From positions 124,001-188,000 of the forward strand of contig CALUXW010000001.1 in NCBI GenBank assembly GCA_944324865.1: a stretch of DNA of 64,000 nt, given 5' to 3'. The notes under the pieces are model-generated. The model saw only the letters and a program-made list of their open reading frames with translations, was not told the origin of the DNA and made no database searches. A program made the translations under genes and the position numbers. This stretch comes from Candidatus Gastranaerophilales bacterium (GTDB taxonomy: Bacteria; Cyanobacteriota; Vampirovibrionia; Gastranaerophilales; Gastranaerophilaceae). Shown piece by piece: positions 53,275 through 61,736 of this stretch; position 1 is the first letter of the stretch, and every line of letters starts with the position of its first letter.

Positions 53275-54627
53275 ATGAGCAACTACATTGAAAGCGTACT
53301 GGAGATTACGAAGAAAAAAAATCCAAATGAAAAAGAATTTATTCAAGCAGTAAGTGAAGTTCTTGAAACACTTAAACCTGTTATGGAAAGACATGGTGAA
53401 TTTGAAAACACATCATTATTGGAAAGATTAGTTGAACCAGAAAGAATAATATCTTTTCGTGTACCTTGGGTTGATGACAACGGCAAAGTGCAAGTAAACA
53501 GAGGTTTCCGAGTACAATTTAACGGAAGTATAGGACCATATAAAGGTGGATTAAGGTTTCACCCTAGTGTAAACCAAAGTATTATGAAATTTCTTGCATT
53601 TGAACAAATATTTAAAAATGCACTAACAGGATTGCCAATTGGTGGTGGAAAAGGTGGCTCAGACTTCGATCCAAAAGGAAAATCAGACAACGAAATTATG
53701 AAATTTTGTCAAAGCTTTATGAATGAGCTTCAAAGACATATAGGACAAGATTTAGATGTACCAGCAGGTGATATTGGAGTCGGAGCAAGAGAAATCGGTT
53801 TCATGTTTGGACAATACAGAAAAATAAAAAATACCTTTGAAGCTGGAGTTTTAACAGGAAAAGGGTTAGAGTATGGAGGTTCGCTCGCAAGAAAAGAAGC
53901 TACAGGTTATGGACTTGTTTATTACATGCGAGAAATGCTAAAAGCAAATAATAAAAATTTTAATGACAAAGTGGTTACAATTTCAGGTTCAGGTAATGTT
54001 GCAATATATGCTGCTGAAAAAATAGCGCAATATGGCGCCAAAGTTGTAGCTATGAGTGATTCAAATGGATGTATATACCATGACAAAGGCATTGATCTTG
54101 ACGAAATTAAACGCATAAAAGAAGTAGAACGCTTGAGAATTAAAGAGTATCTTAAAAAGCATCCTGATGCTAAATACATGGAAAACAAAGAAGGTGAAAC
54201 ACCTGCAGTATATACAATTAAAGCCGATATTGCACTTCCTTGTGCTACCCAAAATGATATTAATTTAAAAACTGCTGAATTAATGGTTAAAAACGGTGTA
54301 TTTGCAGTTGGAGAAGGTGCAAATATGCCAACTGATATCGAAGCTATTAACTACTTTTTAAGCAAAGGAATATTGCTTGCACCTGCAAAAGCAGCAAATG
54401 CCGGTGGTGTAGCAACATCTGCGCTTGAAATGTGCCAAAACAGCATGCGATATTTTTGGTCATTTGATGAAGTCAATAAAAAACTTGACGATATAATGAC
54501 TAACATATTTAAAGCTTGCAAGGAAACTGCAGACGAGTACGGACTTGGAACAAACTATGTAGCTGGTGCGAATATAGCTGCATTCAAACGAGTTTCGGCA
54601 GCAATGATGGCACAAGGAGTTATTTAA
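53275..54627 (+). CDS. gdhA: NADP-type glutamate dehydrogenase
   Basis: Hexameric enzyme that makes glutamate from 2-oxoglutarate and ammonium. 450 residues, the bacterial hexameric type. Signatures are RVQFNGSIGPYKGGLRFHP, the catalytic Lys in LPIGGGKGGSDFDPKGKS, VPAGDIGVGAREIGFM, and the Rossmann motif GSGNVAIYAAEK. The start follows TAGGAGT. It is a single gene with its own terminator. Under anaerobic, ammonium-rich conditions it is the likely main route of nitrogen assimilation. Confidence 0.96.
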   Translation: MSNYIESVLEITKKKNPNEKEFIQAVSEVLETLKPVMERHGEFENTSLLERLVEPERIISFRVPWVDDNGKVQVNRGFRVQFNGSIGPYKGGLRFHPSVNQSIMKFLAFEQIFKNALTGLPIGGGKGGSDFDPKGKSDNEIMKFCQSFMNELQRHIGQDLDVPAGDIGVGAREIGFMFGQYRKIKNTFEAGVLTGKGLEYGGSLARKEATGYGLVYYMREMLKANNKNFNDKVVTISGSGNVAIYAAEKIAQYGAKVVAMSDSNGCIYHDKGIDLDEIKRIKEVERLRIKEYLKKHPDAKYMENKEGETPAVYTIKADIALPCATQNDINLKTAELMVKNGVFAVGEGANMPTDIEAINYFLSKGILLAPAKAANAGGVATSALEMCQNSMRYFWSFDEVNKKLDDIMTNIFKACKETADEYGLGTNYVAGANIAAFKRVSAAMMAQGVI

Positions 54628-54644
54628 AATTCAATATAGTATAC

Positions 54645-54677
54645 AATACTGCCTCATTATTGGGGCAGTATTTTTTA
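54645..54677. terminator. Rho-independent terminator after gdhA
   Basis: A 9-bp stem AATACTGCC/GGCAGTATT with a 10-base loop, followed by a T run. The tail reaches the stop of the convergent membrane-protein gene at 54675. Confidence 0.85.
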
Positions 54678-56309
54678 TTTGAAACAATTTTGCGCAACTG
54701 CTTCATAGATACCACCCTGTGCAAGGGATTTGTCTCTTTTTAATTCAATAATAAAACGTTTAGAGTTGCTATCAACATTTTGGATTTGTGACTCTTTTTT
54801 CTTTGCCAAAGCTACTTTTTTCTCTGTGACATGTCTATTGTACGCAGGCAAGAGAACGCCTAAAGATATTATAGAAAATCCTAGACTTGCTAATTGACAT
54901 ATAGAGCGCATATTTTTATCCTTTGGTAAAACTTCATCAAAAGACTTAAGTGTGGTATTTTTAATCCAATCACCAATTCGATGCAAAATAGGGCTGCTTG
55001 AATCAGACTTACCTAACCTGTTCAACAACTTAACATCTGGCTTGGCTTTCTCAATAATGCTTGCCGTAGCCTTTCCTGCATAGTCGCCTAAAAAATATAA
55101 ACCTGCAAAAGATGCCATGTCTCTTACAGTACTTTCTCTAAGTTCATTGGGATCTTCAGAAGCAAACATTCTGCTTACAAATGTACCTGTTGCAATCCAT
55201 CTGCATTGATCTACAGTGGGGAACATCCCTTTAAACTGAAACATAGACAAGCTTGGTTTTTTCATCATAGACAAAAGCGCAAGCGATATCATTGAACCGG
55301 CAGCTAAAAGTTTTTGAGAAAAAAACTTAGCCTTTTGAGAAGTATTTAACTCAGTAAAAGTATTACCTTTTTCAAAATCTTTATAAATAGGTGCACCTTT
55401 TTGCTTGTATTTGTGCCTAGTTATTGCGCGATTGATACTTTGTACAGACATAGCCAGAGGTAAGATGATGGCAAGACCCAACAAACTTTTTGCATTAACA
55501 AGTTTATTTGCTCTCCTTGCAAATATGTCCAAATCAATATTTTTTGATGTTTTAGATAAATTCTTTACAATATCTACACTATCTCTTAGCAGTTCTGATA
55601 TATTAGAACCAAACTTTACACCTTTTTCAATATTGTAACTAAGTATTTCACCAGCATGAGTACTATCTGTAATAATGCTTGACGCCTTGGAAATCAACTG
55701 TTTTAAAGACTTTTTATCAATAGACTCGTCAAGCGCAGCATCAGATAAAATCTTTACAACCTGATCCATTTTTTCAGAACCTAACTTAGTTGAAAATTCA
55801 ACCCATTTATCTCCATCGCGCCCATTTAAGCCAGTCAATAACTTTCTAAAATATGTTTCAGTGACTTCACGACCAAAGTCGGATTGTACGACACTCCTTG
55901 ATTCTTTAAATGTATTTACAAATTTATTTATACTTTCGCTATTAGCCCACGAAGAAGATAAATCAACGTTGGGATACTTATTAGCAATAATTGGTTTATT
56001 CAAAAGCTTTGCTACTGCAAGCACAATAAACGATGGCATTAAACAGTTGACAAAAAGACCCGAAAATTCACGCCTCATAGTCTCCATTGCAGCCGGCACA
56101 CCTGTTTTAACCAAATCAAATATTGTTCTTGGTATATCAGTAGCAGCAGAATCAGTAACAGCAACGCCTATCATAGGGTACTTATCACACATTTGAAGTC
56201 CCTTTGTTGCCAGGTCAAGCATATATGAACCCTTAAATGCTTGACTAGATTTTAGACTATGATGTTTATTACTTTTAATATTATTGTTGTTAATTGATAA
56301 TATTTTCAT
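54675..56309 (-). CDS. Unknown membrane-associated protein with N-terminal M-K-I...FKG motif
   Basis: About 544 residues from the ATG at 56309 (a TTG at 56327 is also possible; neither has a clear ribosome site). The Asn/Ser/Lys-rich leader MKILSINNNNIKSNKHHSLK ends in FKG (about 25-27). Hydrophobic segments lie near residues 80-100 (FVNCLMPSFIVLAVAKLL), 285-300, 335-350 and 480-500. The rest is basic and helical. No catalytic motif was recognised. The leader resembles those of other unknown proteins in the window. Confidence 0.7.
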   Translation of the reverse strand: MKILSINNNNIKSNKHHSLKSSQAFKGSYMLDLATKGLQMCDKYPMIGVAVTDSAATDIPRTIFDLVKTGVPAAMETMRREFSGLFVNCLMPSFIVLAVAKLLNKPIIANKYPNVDLSSSWANSESINKFVNTFKESRSVVQSDFGREVTETYFRKLLTGLNGRDGDKWVEFSTKLGSEKMDQVVKILSDAALDESIDKKSLKQLISKASSIITDSTHAGEILSYNIEKGVKFGSNISELLRDSVDIVKNLSKTSKNIDLDIFARRANKLVNAKSLLGLAIILPLAMSVQSINRAITRHKYKQKGAPIYKDFEKGNTFTELNTSQKAKFFSQKLLAAGSMISLALLSMMKKPSLSMFQFKGMFPTVDQCRWIATGTFVSRMFASEDPNELRESTVRDMASFAGLYFLGDYAGKATASIIEKAKPDVKLLNRLGKSDSSSPILHRIGDWIKNTTLKSFDEVLPKDKNMRSICQLASLGFSIISLGVLLPAYNRHVTEKKVALAKKKESQIQNVDSNSKRFIIELKRDKSLAQGGIYEAVAQNCFK

Positions 56310-56396
56310 ACTGCTAATAGATGACAAATGATAACCAGTATATTAAAACATAAAAAAAACAAATTTTATATTTTTTTATAAATTCTTAATTAGTTT

Positions 56397-57410
56397 TTAG
56401 GAAAGCTTATCCTTAAGATATTTTACTGTTTTTTCCACATTGTGAGAATACATGATTGCTCTAACAAATGCAGCTCTATTGCATCCACAAGATATAATCT
56501 CATCTATCGAATTTTCGTCTATAGCTCCAATTGCAAAGTATGGGATTGAAATATTTTTTACAACCCAATTTAAATATGATAAACCAGCAGGCTCTCTATT
56601 TGGTTTGGTAGGAGTTTTAAACACAGGACCAACACCAATATAATCAGCACCACATCTTTGTGCTTCGATAGCATCCTGAGGTTTATGAGTAGAAATTCCA
56701 ATAATAGCATTTTCGCCAAGTAAATCTCTAGCGCTACTTATATCAATATCATCTTGACCAAGGTGTACCCCGTCAGCATTAAGAATTTGAGCTATATCAA
56801 CTCTGTCATTCACAATAAATAATGCACCATATTGTAGTGTAAGCTGACGTATTACCCTACCATATTTTATAATTTGTGAAGCGCTTTTATGTTTTTCTCT
56901 TAGCTGAATGATGTCTACACCACTCTTCAATGCTAGCGCAACAGTATCTAAAAACTTGTCATCGGAGTCAAAATTGTCAGAATTAGTAACAAGATAAAGC
57001 TTTTTGTTATTAAGTAAATATTTTTTTATGTTCATAAACAAACTCTCATTCATTTTTTTTTCAATACAATAAACTTTATATCTATACTCATCGCTTAAGC
57101 CGCCATATTCATTTAAAACTCTCAATGCTTGCTGTAATCTTTTAAAATTTGCCTTAAACACAGTTTTTATATCACATTCTTCCCTGCTTATTTTTGTAGG
57201 ATTTTCAATATCGACACCGACATCATGTGCAGTATCACGAGAATTAAGCAAAAAATCATACTTACTATCAAAAAAACTGCAGATTTCATGCCGCATATTT
57301 TTTAATTGTGTTGATAAGTCTAAATCATTTAGCTTGAAGCGCGCAATTTCCTCAAGAACCCTTAGTGCTTCTGTTGAGCGGTTTAAATTTGCATCTATTA
57401 TTCTAAACAA
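56397..57410 (-). CDS. thiE: Thiamine phosphate synthase with cyanobacterial-type N-terminal domain
   Basis: Joins HMP-pyrophosphate and thiazole phosphate into thiamine phosphate. The C-terminal ThiE domain (about 130-337) has KLYLVTNS, IQLREK, FIVNDRVDIA, DGVHLGQDDI and GVGPVFKTPTK. The N-terminal 120 residues (FRIIDANLNRSTEALRVLEE) are the extra domain seen in Cyanobacteria. No ATG is available. The TTG at 57410 with GGTGAT before it gives a family-like N-terminus; the frame stays open to a TTG at 57452. No other thiamine genes are nearby. Confidence 0.9.
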   Translation of the reverse strand: MFRIIDANLNRSTEALRVLEEIARFKLNDLDLSTQLKNMRHEICSFFDSKYDFLLNSRDTAHDVGVDIENPTKISREECDIKTVFKANFKRLQQALRVLNEYGGLSDEYRYKVYCIEKKMNESLFMNIKKYLLNNKKLYLVTNSDNFDSDDKFLDTVALALKSGVDIIQLREKHKSASQIIKYGRVIRQLTLQYGALFIVNDRVDIAQILNADGVHLGQDDIDISSARDLLGENAIIGISTHKPQDAIEAQRCGADYIGVGPVFKTPTKPNREPAGLSYLNWVVKNISIPYFAIGAIDENSIDEIISCGCNRAAFVRAIMYSHNVEKTVKYLKDKLS

Positions 57411-57493
57411 AATATCACCAATAAAAATACTGCCTAAGTGATTATATAACAAAGAATATAGTTTATAAACAGAGTTAGATTTAATTTCTTAAT

Positions 57494-58075
57494 ATGAAAT
57501 ATAAAATTAAAGATAATACCCTGGACAAATTAATCGAACTCGCAAGAAATGGCGATATGGACGCACTTGAAGAAATAATCAGACGTCAGCAAAAAACAGT
57601 ATTTGCAACATTATACTATTTAAATGCAAAACCAGACGAGATTATGGATTTAACACAGGAAATATTATTTAAGGTAGCTAAAAATATAAAAAAATTAAAA
57701 AATCCCAGAACATTTAAATCTTGGTTAAATCAAATCATAATAAATCAATTTTATGATACATTAAGAAAAAAACAAAAGAGCGCAAAAAAGGTTTGTATTG
57801 AAGGAAATACAGATGAAAAAATTAACTTCGATATACCAGATTACACAACAAACCCTTATCAAAAAGCAATAGACAAAGAATTAGAATTTGCAATAAAAAA
57901 CTCAATTTACAAACTCCCTGACCCATTTAAAGCAGCAATAATAATGCGCGAATTACAAGGGCTAAGTTATGAAGAAATTGCGCAAGCAACAAATTCAAAT
58001 ATAGGAACAGTAAAATCACGAATTGCACGTGCGAGATTAAAATTGCAGGAATATTTAAAACCATACTTGAGCTAA
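57494..58075 (+). CDS. ECF-type sigma-70 factor
   Basis: 193 residues. Sigma region 2 (about 10-80: MDALEEIIRRQQKTVFATLY, DLTQEILFKVAKNIKKLK, FKSWLNQIIINQFYDTLRKK) and region 4 (about 130-185: LPDPFKAAIIMRELQGLSYE, EIAQATNSNIGTVKSRIARA). Region 3 is missing, as in ECF factors. The downstream gene, 9 bases away, encodes a zinc-finger anti-sigma factor, so the two form the usual regulatory pair. The stimulus is not visible. Confidence 0.93.
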   Translation: MKYKIKDNTLDKLIELARNGDMDALEEIIRRQQKTVFATLYYLNAKPDEIMDLTQEILFKVAKNIKKLKNPRTFKSWLNQIIINQFYDTLRKKQKSAKKVCIEGNTDEKINFDIPDYTTNPYQKAIDKELEFAIKNSIYKLPDPFKAAIIMRELQGLSYEEIAQATNSNIGTVKSRIARARLKLQEYLKPYLS

Positions 58076-58084
58076 GGAGAAAAA

Positions 58085-58546
58085 ATGCTAAAAGGAAATT
58101 TAACTTGTGAAAATATTTCAAGATTAATTTTACCTTATATAGATGACAAATTATCAGACGATAAGCGCAATAGGGTAGCACTACATCTGAGAAATTGTCC
58201 TTTCTGCATGGAAAAATATGCTATTATAAAATCATTGTTTGATAAAATAAAACAAAGAAATATACAGCGTGCAAAAAAATTTCAACAATACAGACTGCTG
58301 AGCGCATATTGCGATAATGAGGTCAGTCAAAACACAAAAGAAAATATCGAGGCATCACTCGCATTATCATGCGAGCTGGCACAAAGAACAATAAAAATTA
58401 ACTCATTAAAAAAACTGATGCATACTACCTTTGAAAGTCAATTTGCAAATTTAGATCTAAACTTGGAAAAAAAAGTAATGCAACGATATAAAGAACAAAA
58501 TATACTCTTTAAAATTAAAAAAATAATTAATTATTTTTCTCGGTAA
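58085..58546 (+). CDS. Zinc-finger anti-sigma factor, soluble
   Basis: 153 residues. The zinc-binding anti-sigma motif HxxxCxxC appears as HLRNCPFC (about 38-45), after C9 and the YIDDKLSDDKRN helix. A second, degenerate copy (LLSAYCDNEVSQNTKENIEA) follows at about 78-110. No membrane segment is present, so this is a cytoplasmic anti-sigma, which could respond to redox state through its zinc site. AAGGAG precedes the ATG. It overlaps the next convergent gene by 20 bases. Confidence 0.88.
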   Translation: MLKGNLTCENISRLILPYIDDKLSDDKRNRVALHLRNCPFCMEKYAIIKSLFDKIKQRNIQRAKKFQQYRLLSAYCDNEVSQNTKENIEASLALSCELAQRTIKINSLKKLMHTTFESQFANLDLNLEKKVMQRYKEQNILFKIKKIINYFSR

Positions 58547-58862
58547 TTTCTACAATAACGCCATTTGCACGCAATGCTTCTATGAAACTATCTGCAGCTT
58601 CTTTTTGAATTTGTTGTGGTACAACTCTTAATAATTCAACTGTTTTAGATATTACCGGATCTTTATCATACCAACGACTACCATTAAAGGGTTTTACAAT
58701 CTCATAAAATCTATCCAATGCTTCCTTTGAAACCTTTTCCTCAACTTTTTGCAAAAAAATCAAGGCTTGAGCATGTAGCTCTTCCTGATAATTTTTCAAC
58801 AAATCAATAACTTCTACCAATAAAGGATCATAGTCGTACCAACGCTTATATTTATGTGTCAT
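58527..58862 (-). CDS. Small protein with two RWYDxDP repeats, unknown function
   Basis: 111 residues, an internal duplication. Repeat 1 begins RWYDYDPLLVEVIDLLKNYQ (about 7) and repeat 2 RWYDKDPVISKTVELLRVVP (about 63). Each repeat continues with a helix containing A-Q-x-F/A-D. The ATG overlaps the end of murA by 11 bases, so it is translated in the murA transcript. No known domain. The Trp-Tyr-Asp motif may bind a helix or peptide, but that is speculation. Confidence 0.75.
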   Translation of the reverse strand: MTHKYKRWYDYDPLLVEVIDLLKNYQEELHAQALIFLQKVEEKVSKEALDRFYEIVKPFNGSRWYDKDPVISKTVELLRVVPQQIQKEAADSFIEALRANGVIVEITEKNN

Positions 58863-60165
58863 TAGAACCTCCGGCAGATTTTAATAAATCAGTGTTATCA
58901 TTAACTCGTGAAACACAAACACCTAACCCTTTAAGTTTTTCAGTAAATTTTTCATATCCCCTATCAATATGATTCAACCCATGAATTTCGCTCTCGCCAC
59001 GTGCCATAATTGCAGCAACAACAAGTGCTGCACCTGCGCGTAAATCAGGCGCACAAACAGACGTACCTACAAGATAGTCTACACCTTTTATAATGGCATG
59101 ATTTTTGCTTTGTTTTATGTTAGCACCCATTTTCCACAGCTCAGCAATATGCATAAATCTGTTTTCATACAGACTTTCCGTAACAACACTAATACCGTTA
59201 GACGTCGACAAAAGAGCCATAGCCAATGCTTGTAAATCAGTAGGAAATCCCGGATATGGTTGTGTAATGAAATTCATGGGCAAAAGTCGCATATTAGAAG
59301 AAACCTCCATGACATTAGGTTCCAAAAGTTTTATTTTTGCACCCATCTCCAATAATTTTCCTGTAAATATGGTTAAATGGTTTGGGAAGACATTTTTTAT
59401 AATTCCATGACCACGAGATGCAATTATCGCACTCATATACGTTCCGGCTTCTATTCTGTCGGATATTGTAGTATATTCAACACCATGCAATTCAGAGTGT
59501 TTAACACCGCAAATTACAATCTCATTAGTTCCGGCACCTTCAATTTGCGCACCCATCGCCTTTAAAAAATTTGCCAAATCAACTATTTCAGGCTCTTGCG
59601 CAGCATTTTGTATCCTTGTAGTTCCGCTTGCAAGCACAGCTGCCAACATAATGTTTTCAGTTGCACCGACAGAAGGAATATCAAGACAAATATCATTACC
59701 ACAGAGCTCGAGAGCTTTTGCATGCACATACCCTTGCACAATCTCGCATTTTGCACCAAGGGCCTCAAGTCCTTTGATATGGAAATTAACACGCCTTTCA
59801 CCAATTTTACAACCGCCCGGCAATGCTACTTTTGCTTCTTTCATTCTGCCAACCAATGCGCCCAAAACTACAAAAGAAGCGCGCATTTTGCTCACAAATT
59901 TATCCGAAGCTACAATACTTGTAAGATTACGTGCATCAATTTCAACCCACTTTTCATTTTTATTGTAAATACAATGTGCACCCAGACATTCAAGAACGTC
60001 GAGCATAATTTCAACATCTGTAAGTTCCGGAACATTATAAATTTTAGAAACATCTTGAGCCAATAATGCAGCTGCCATTAACTTTAAAACAGCATTTTTT
60101 GCACCACTTATACTTACTTCACCTTCTAATGGGCGCGAACCGCTAATGATTAATTTTTCGCTCAA
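58852..60165 (-). CDS. murA: UDP-N-acetylglucosamine 1-carboxyvinyltransferase
   Basis: First committed step of peptidoglycan synthesis: transfers enolpyruvate from PEP to UDP-GlcNAc. 437 residues. Substrate-binding K-N pair in GAKNAVLKLM (residues 21-30). The catalytic Cys, target of fosfomycin, is C119 in LPGGCKIGERR, so this copy has the normal fosfomycin-sensitive residue. AGGAAA precedes the start. It is followed by the RWYDxDP gene and preceded by murE on the same strand. Confidence 0.96.
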   Translation of the reverse strand: MSEKLIISGSRPLEGEVSISGAKNAVLKLMAAALLAQDVSKIYNVPELTDVEIMLDVLECLGAHCIYNKNEKWVEIDARNLTSIVASDKFVSKMRASFVVLGALVGRMKEAKVALPGGCKIGERRVNFHIKGLEALGAKCEIVQGYVHAKALELCGNDICLDIPSVGATENIMLAAVLASGTTRIQNAAQEPEIVDLANFLKAMGAQIEGAGTNEIVICGVKHSELHGVEYTTISDRIEAGTYMSAIIASRGHGIIKNVFPNHLTIFTGKLLEMGAKIKLLEPNVMEVSSNMRLLPMNFITQPYPGFPTDLQALAMALLSTSNGISVVTESLYENRFMHIAELWKMGANIKQSKNHAIIKGVDYLVGTSVCAPDLRAGAALVVAAIMARGESEIHGLNHIDRGYEKFTEKLKGLGVCVSRVNDNTDLLKSAGGSNDT

Positions 60166-60228
60166 GTTTCCTCCATTTCAACTTATATTCTAATACAAGA
60201 ATAAAAGTTTGAAAATACTTTTTACAAT

Positions 60229-61695
60229 TTAATTTGCCACATTAAAAACTTTTGCTACTTCTTCACGGTCGTCAAAATGAATTGTTTTATCTTTTAATAT
60301 TTGATAGTCTTCATGTCCCTTGCCTGCAACGATAATAACGTCTTTATCTGAGCAGATTGTCTTAAGCAATTTTATTGCTTCAGCTCTGTCAGGTTCAACA
60401 AACACGGTTTTAGGATTAATTAACTTAAGACCGGATAGTATATCTGTAATAATTTGTTGCGGGTCTTCAGAACGTGGATTATCCGAAGTAATAATAATTT
60501 TGTCACTTAGCGACTGTGCAATTTTACCCATTTTAGGACGTTTAGTTGCATCCCTATCACCACCGCAGCCAAACAAACAAATCAAACTTCCCTCCTCGGG
60601 TGTCAACTCTCTTGCGGCACGCAATATGTTTTCCAGACCATCAGGAGTATGAGCATAATCTACAATTACAAGAGGTGAAGTACAGACAATTTCAAACCTT
60701 CCAGCTACACTTTTTGTGCTCTCAAGTGCCGCTTTTGAAACATCCAGAGAAATACCATTTGCAATTGCACACCCAATAGCAGCAAGAGCATTATATACGC
60801 TAAACATTCCATTTAACTTTAATTTAATATCAATCTCCGCATCTTTATAAACACAAGTAAAACTAACACCTGATGATGCAAACACAATATTTTTCGCCAT
60901 TAAATCTGCATCATTTCGAATGCCATAGGTCATTATTTTTACTTTTGAGCTAATGACACCGATAAAACCAGATGCATATTTATCATCATTATTAATAACA
61001 GCATAAGATCCCGCATCAAGACCTTCAAATAATTTTGCCTTAGCCTTAAAATAATTGTCCATTGTAATATGAAAATCCAGGTGATCTTGCGTTAAATTTG
61101 TAAATACTGCACCTGAAAACTTGCATTTACGAACTCGATACTGTTCTAAAGAGTGGGAACTAACCTCGGTAACAACATTCAAAATGTCAGACTTAAGAAT
61201 TTTTTGTAAAGTATGCTGCAACTCTGGAGCCTGCGGTGTTGTATGTTTTGCCTCGTAATAATCACTGGTTGAGGAAAGCCTATAACCCAATGTACCAATT
61301 AGTGCACATTTTTTCGAATCTTGTTCAAATATTTTTTGGATGAGGTGTGTAACTGTAGTCTTACCATTAGTACCTGTTACGCCTATTAAGTTTAATTCTC
61401 TGGAAGGGTTATGATAAAAACAAGCTGATAAATCAGCAATTTTTTTCTGTGTTGAGTCAACAATTAACTGTGGGATTTCTATATTTAACGGCTTTTCACA
61501 CATAAGCGCCACAGCGCCTTTTTCAAAAGCCATTTGTGCATATTCATGTCCATCTACATGTTCACCTTTCAGACATACAAAGATTTCATGTGAATTTATT
61601 GTTTTTGAATTATAAGAAATTCCACATATATCAACATCTTTAAAATTTAAAACTTGTTTTGGTTCAACTTCTTTAATTATTTTACTTAATTCCAT
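60229..61695 (-). CDS. murE: UDP-MurNAc-L-Ala-D-Glu:meso-diaminopimelate ligase
   Basis: Adds the third residue of the peptidoglycan stem peptide. 488 residues from the ATG at 61695 (GGAGAG upstream; the frame extends to 61722). P-loop GVTGTNGKTTVTH, the carbamoylated-Lys region and the C-terminal DNPRSEDP. DNPR is the marker for meso-DAP rather than lysine, so the wall is Gram-negative type. It sits 14 bases... directly after ftsI in the same operon direction. Confidence 0.95.
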   Translation of the reverse strand: MELSKIIKEVEPKQVLNFKDVDICGISYNSKTINSHEIFVCLKGEHVDGHEYAQMAFEKGAVALMCEKPLNIEIPQLIVDSTQKKIADLSACFYHNPSRELNLIGVTGTNGKTTVTHLIQKIFEQDSKKCALIGTLGYRLSSTSDYYEAKHTTPQAPELQHTLQKILKSDILNVVTEVSSHSLEQYRVRKCKFSGAVFTNLTQDHLDFHITMDNYFKAKAKLFEGLDAGSYAVINNDDKYASGFIGVISSKVKIMTYGIRNDADLMAKNIVFASSGVSFTCVYKDAEIDIKLKLNGMFSVYNALAAIGCAIANGISLDVSKAALESTKSVAGRFEIVCTSPLVIVDYAHTPDGLENILRAARELTPEEGSLICLFGCGGDRDATKRPKMGKIAQSLSDKIIITSDNPRSEDPQQIITDILSGLKLINPKTVFVEPDRAEAIKLLKTICSDKDVIIVAGKGHEDYQILKDKTIHFDDREEVAKVFNVAN

Positions 61696-61736
61696 AATTT
61701 CTCTCCATATATGGTGATGCAAAAAATATTTTACTC

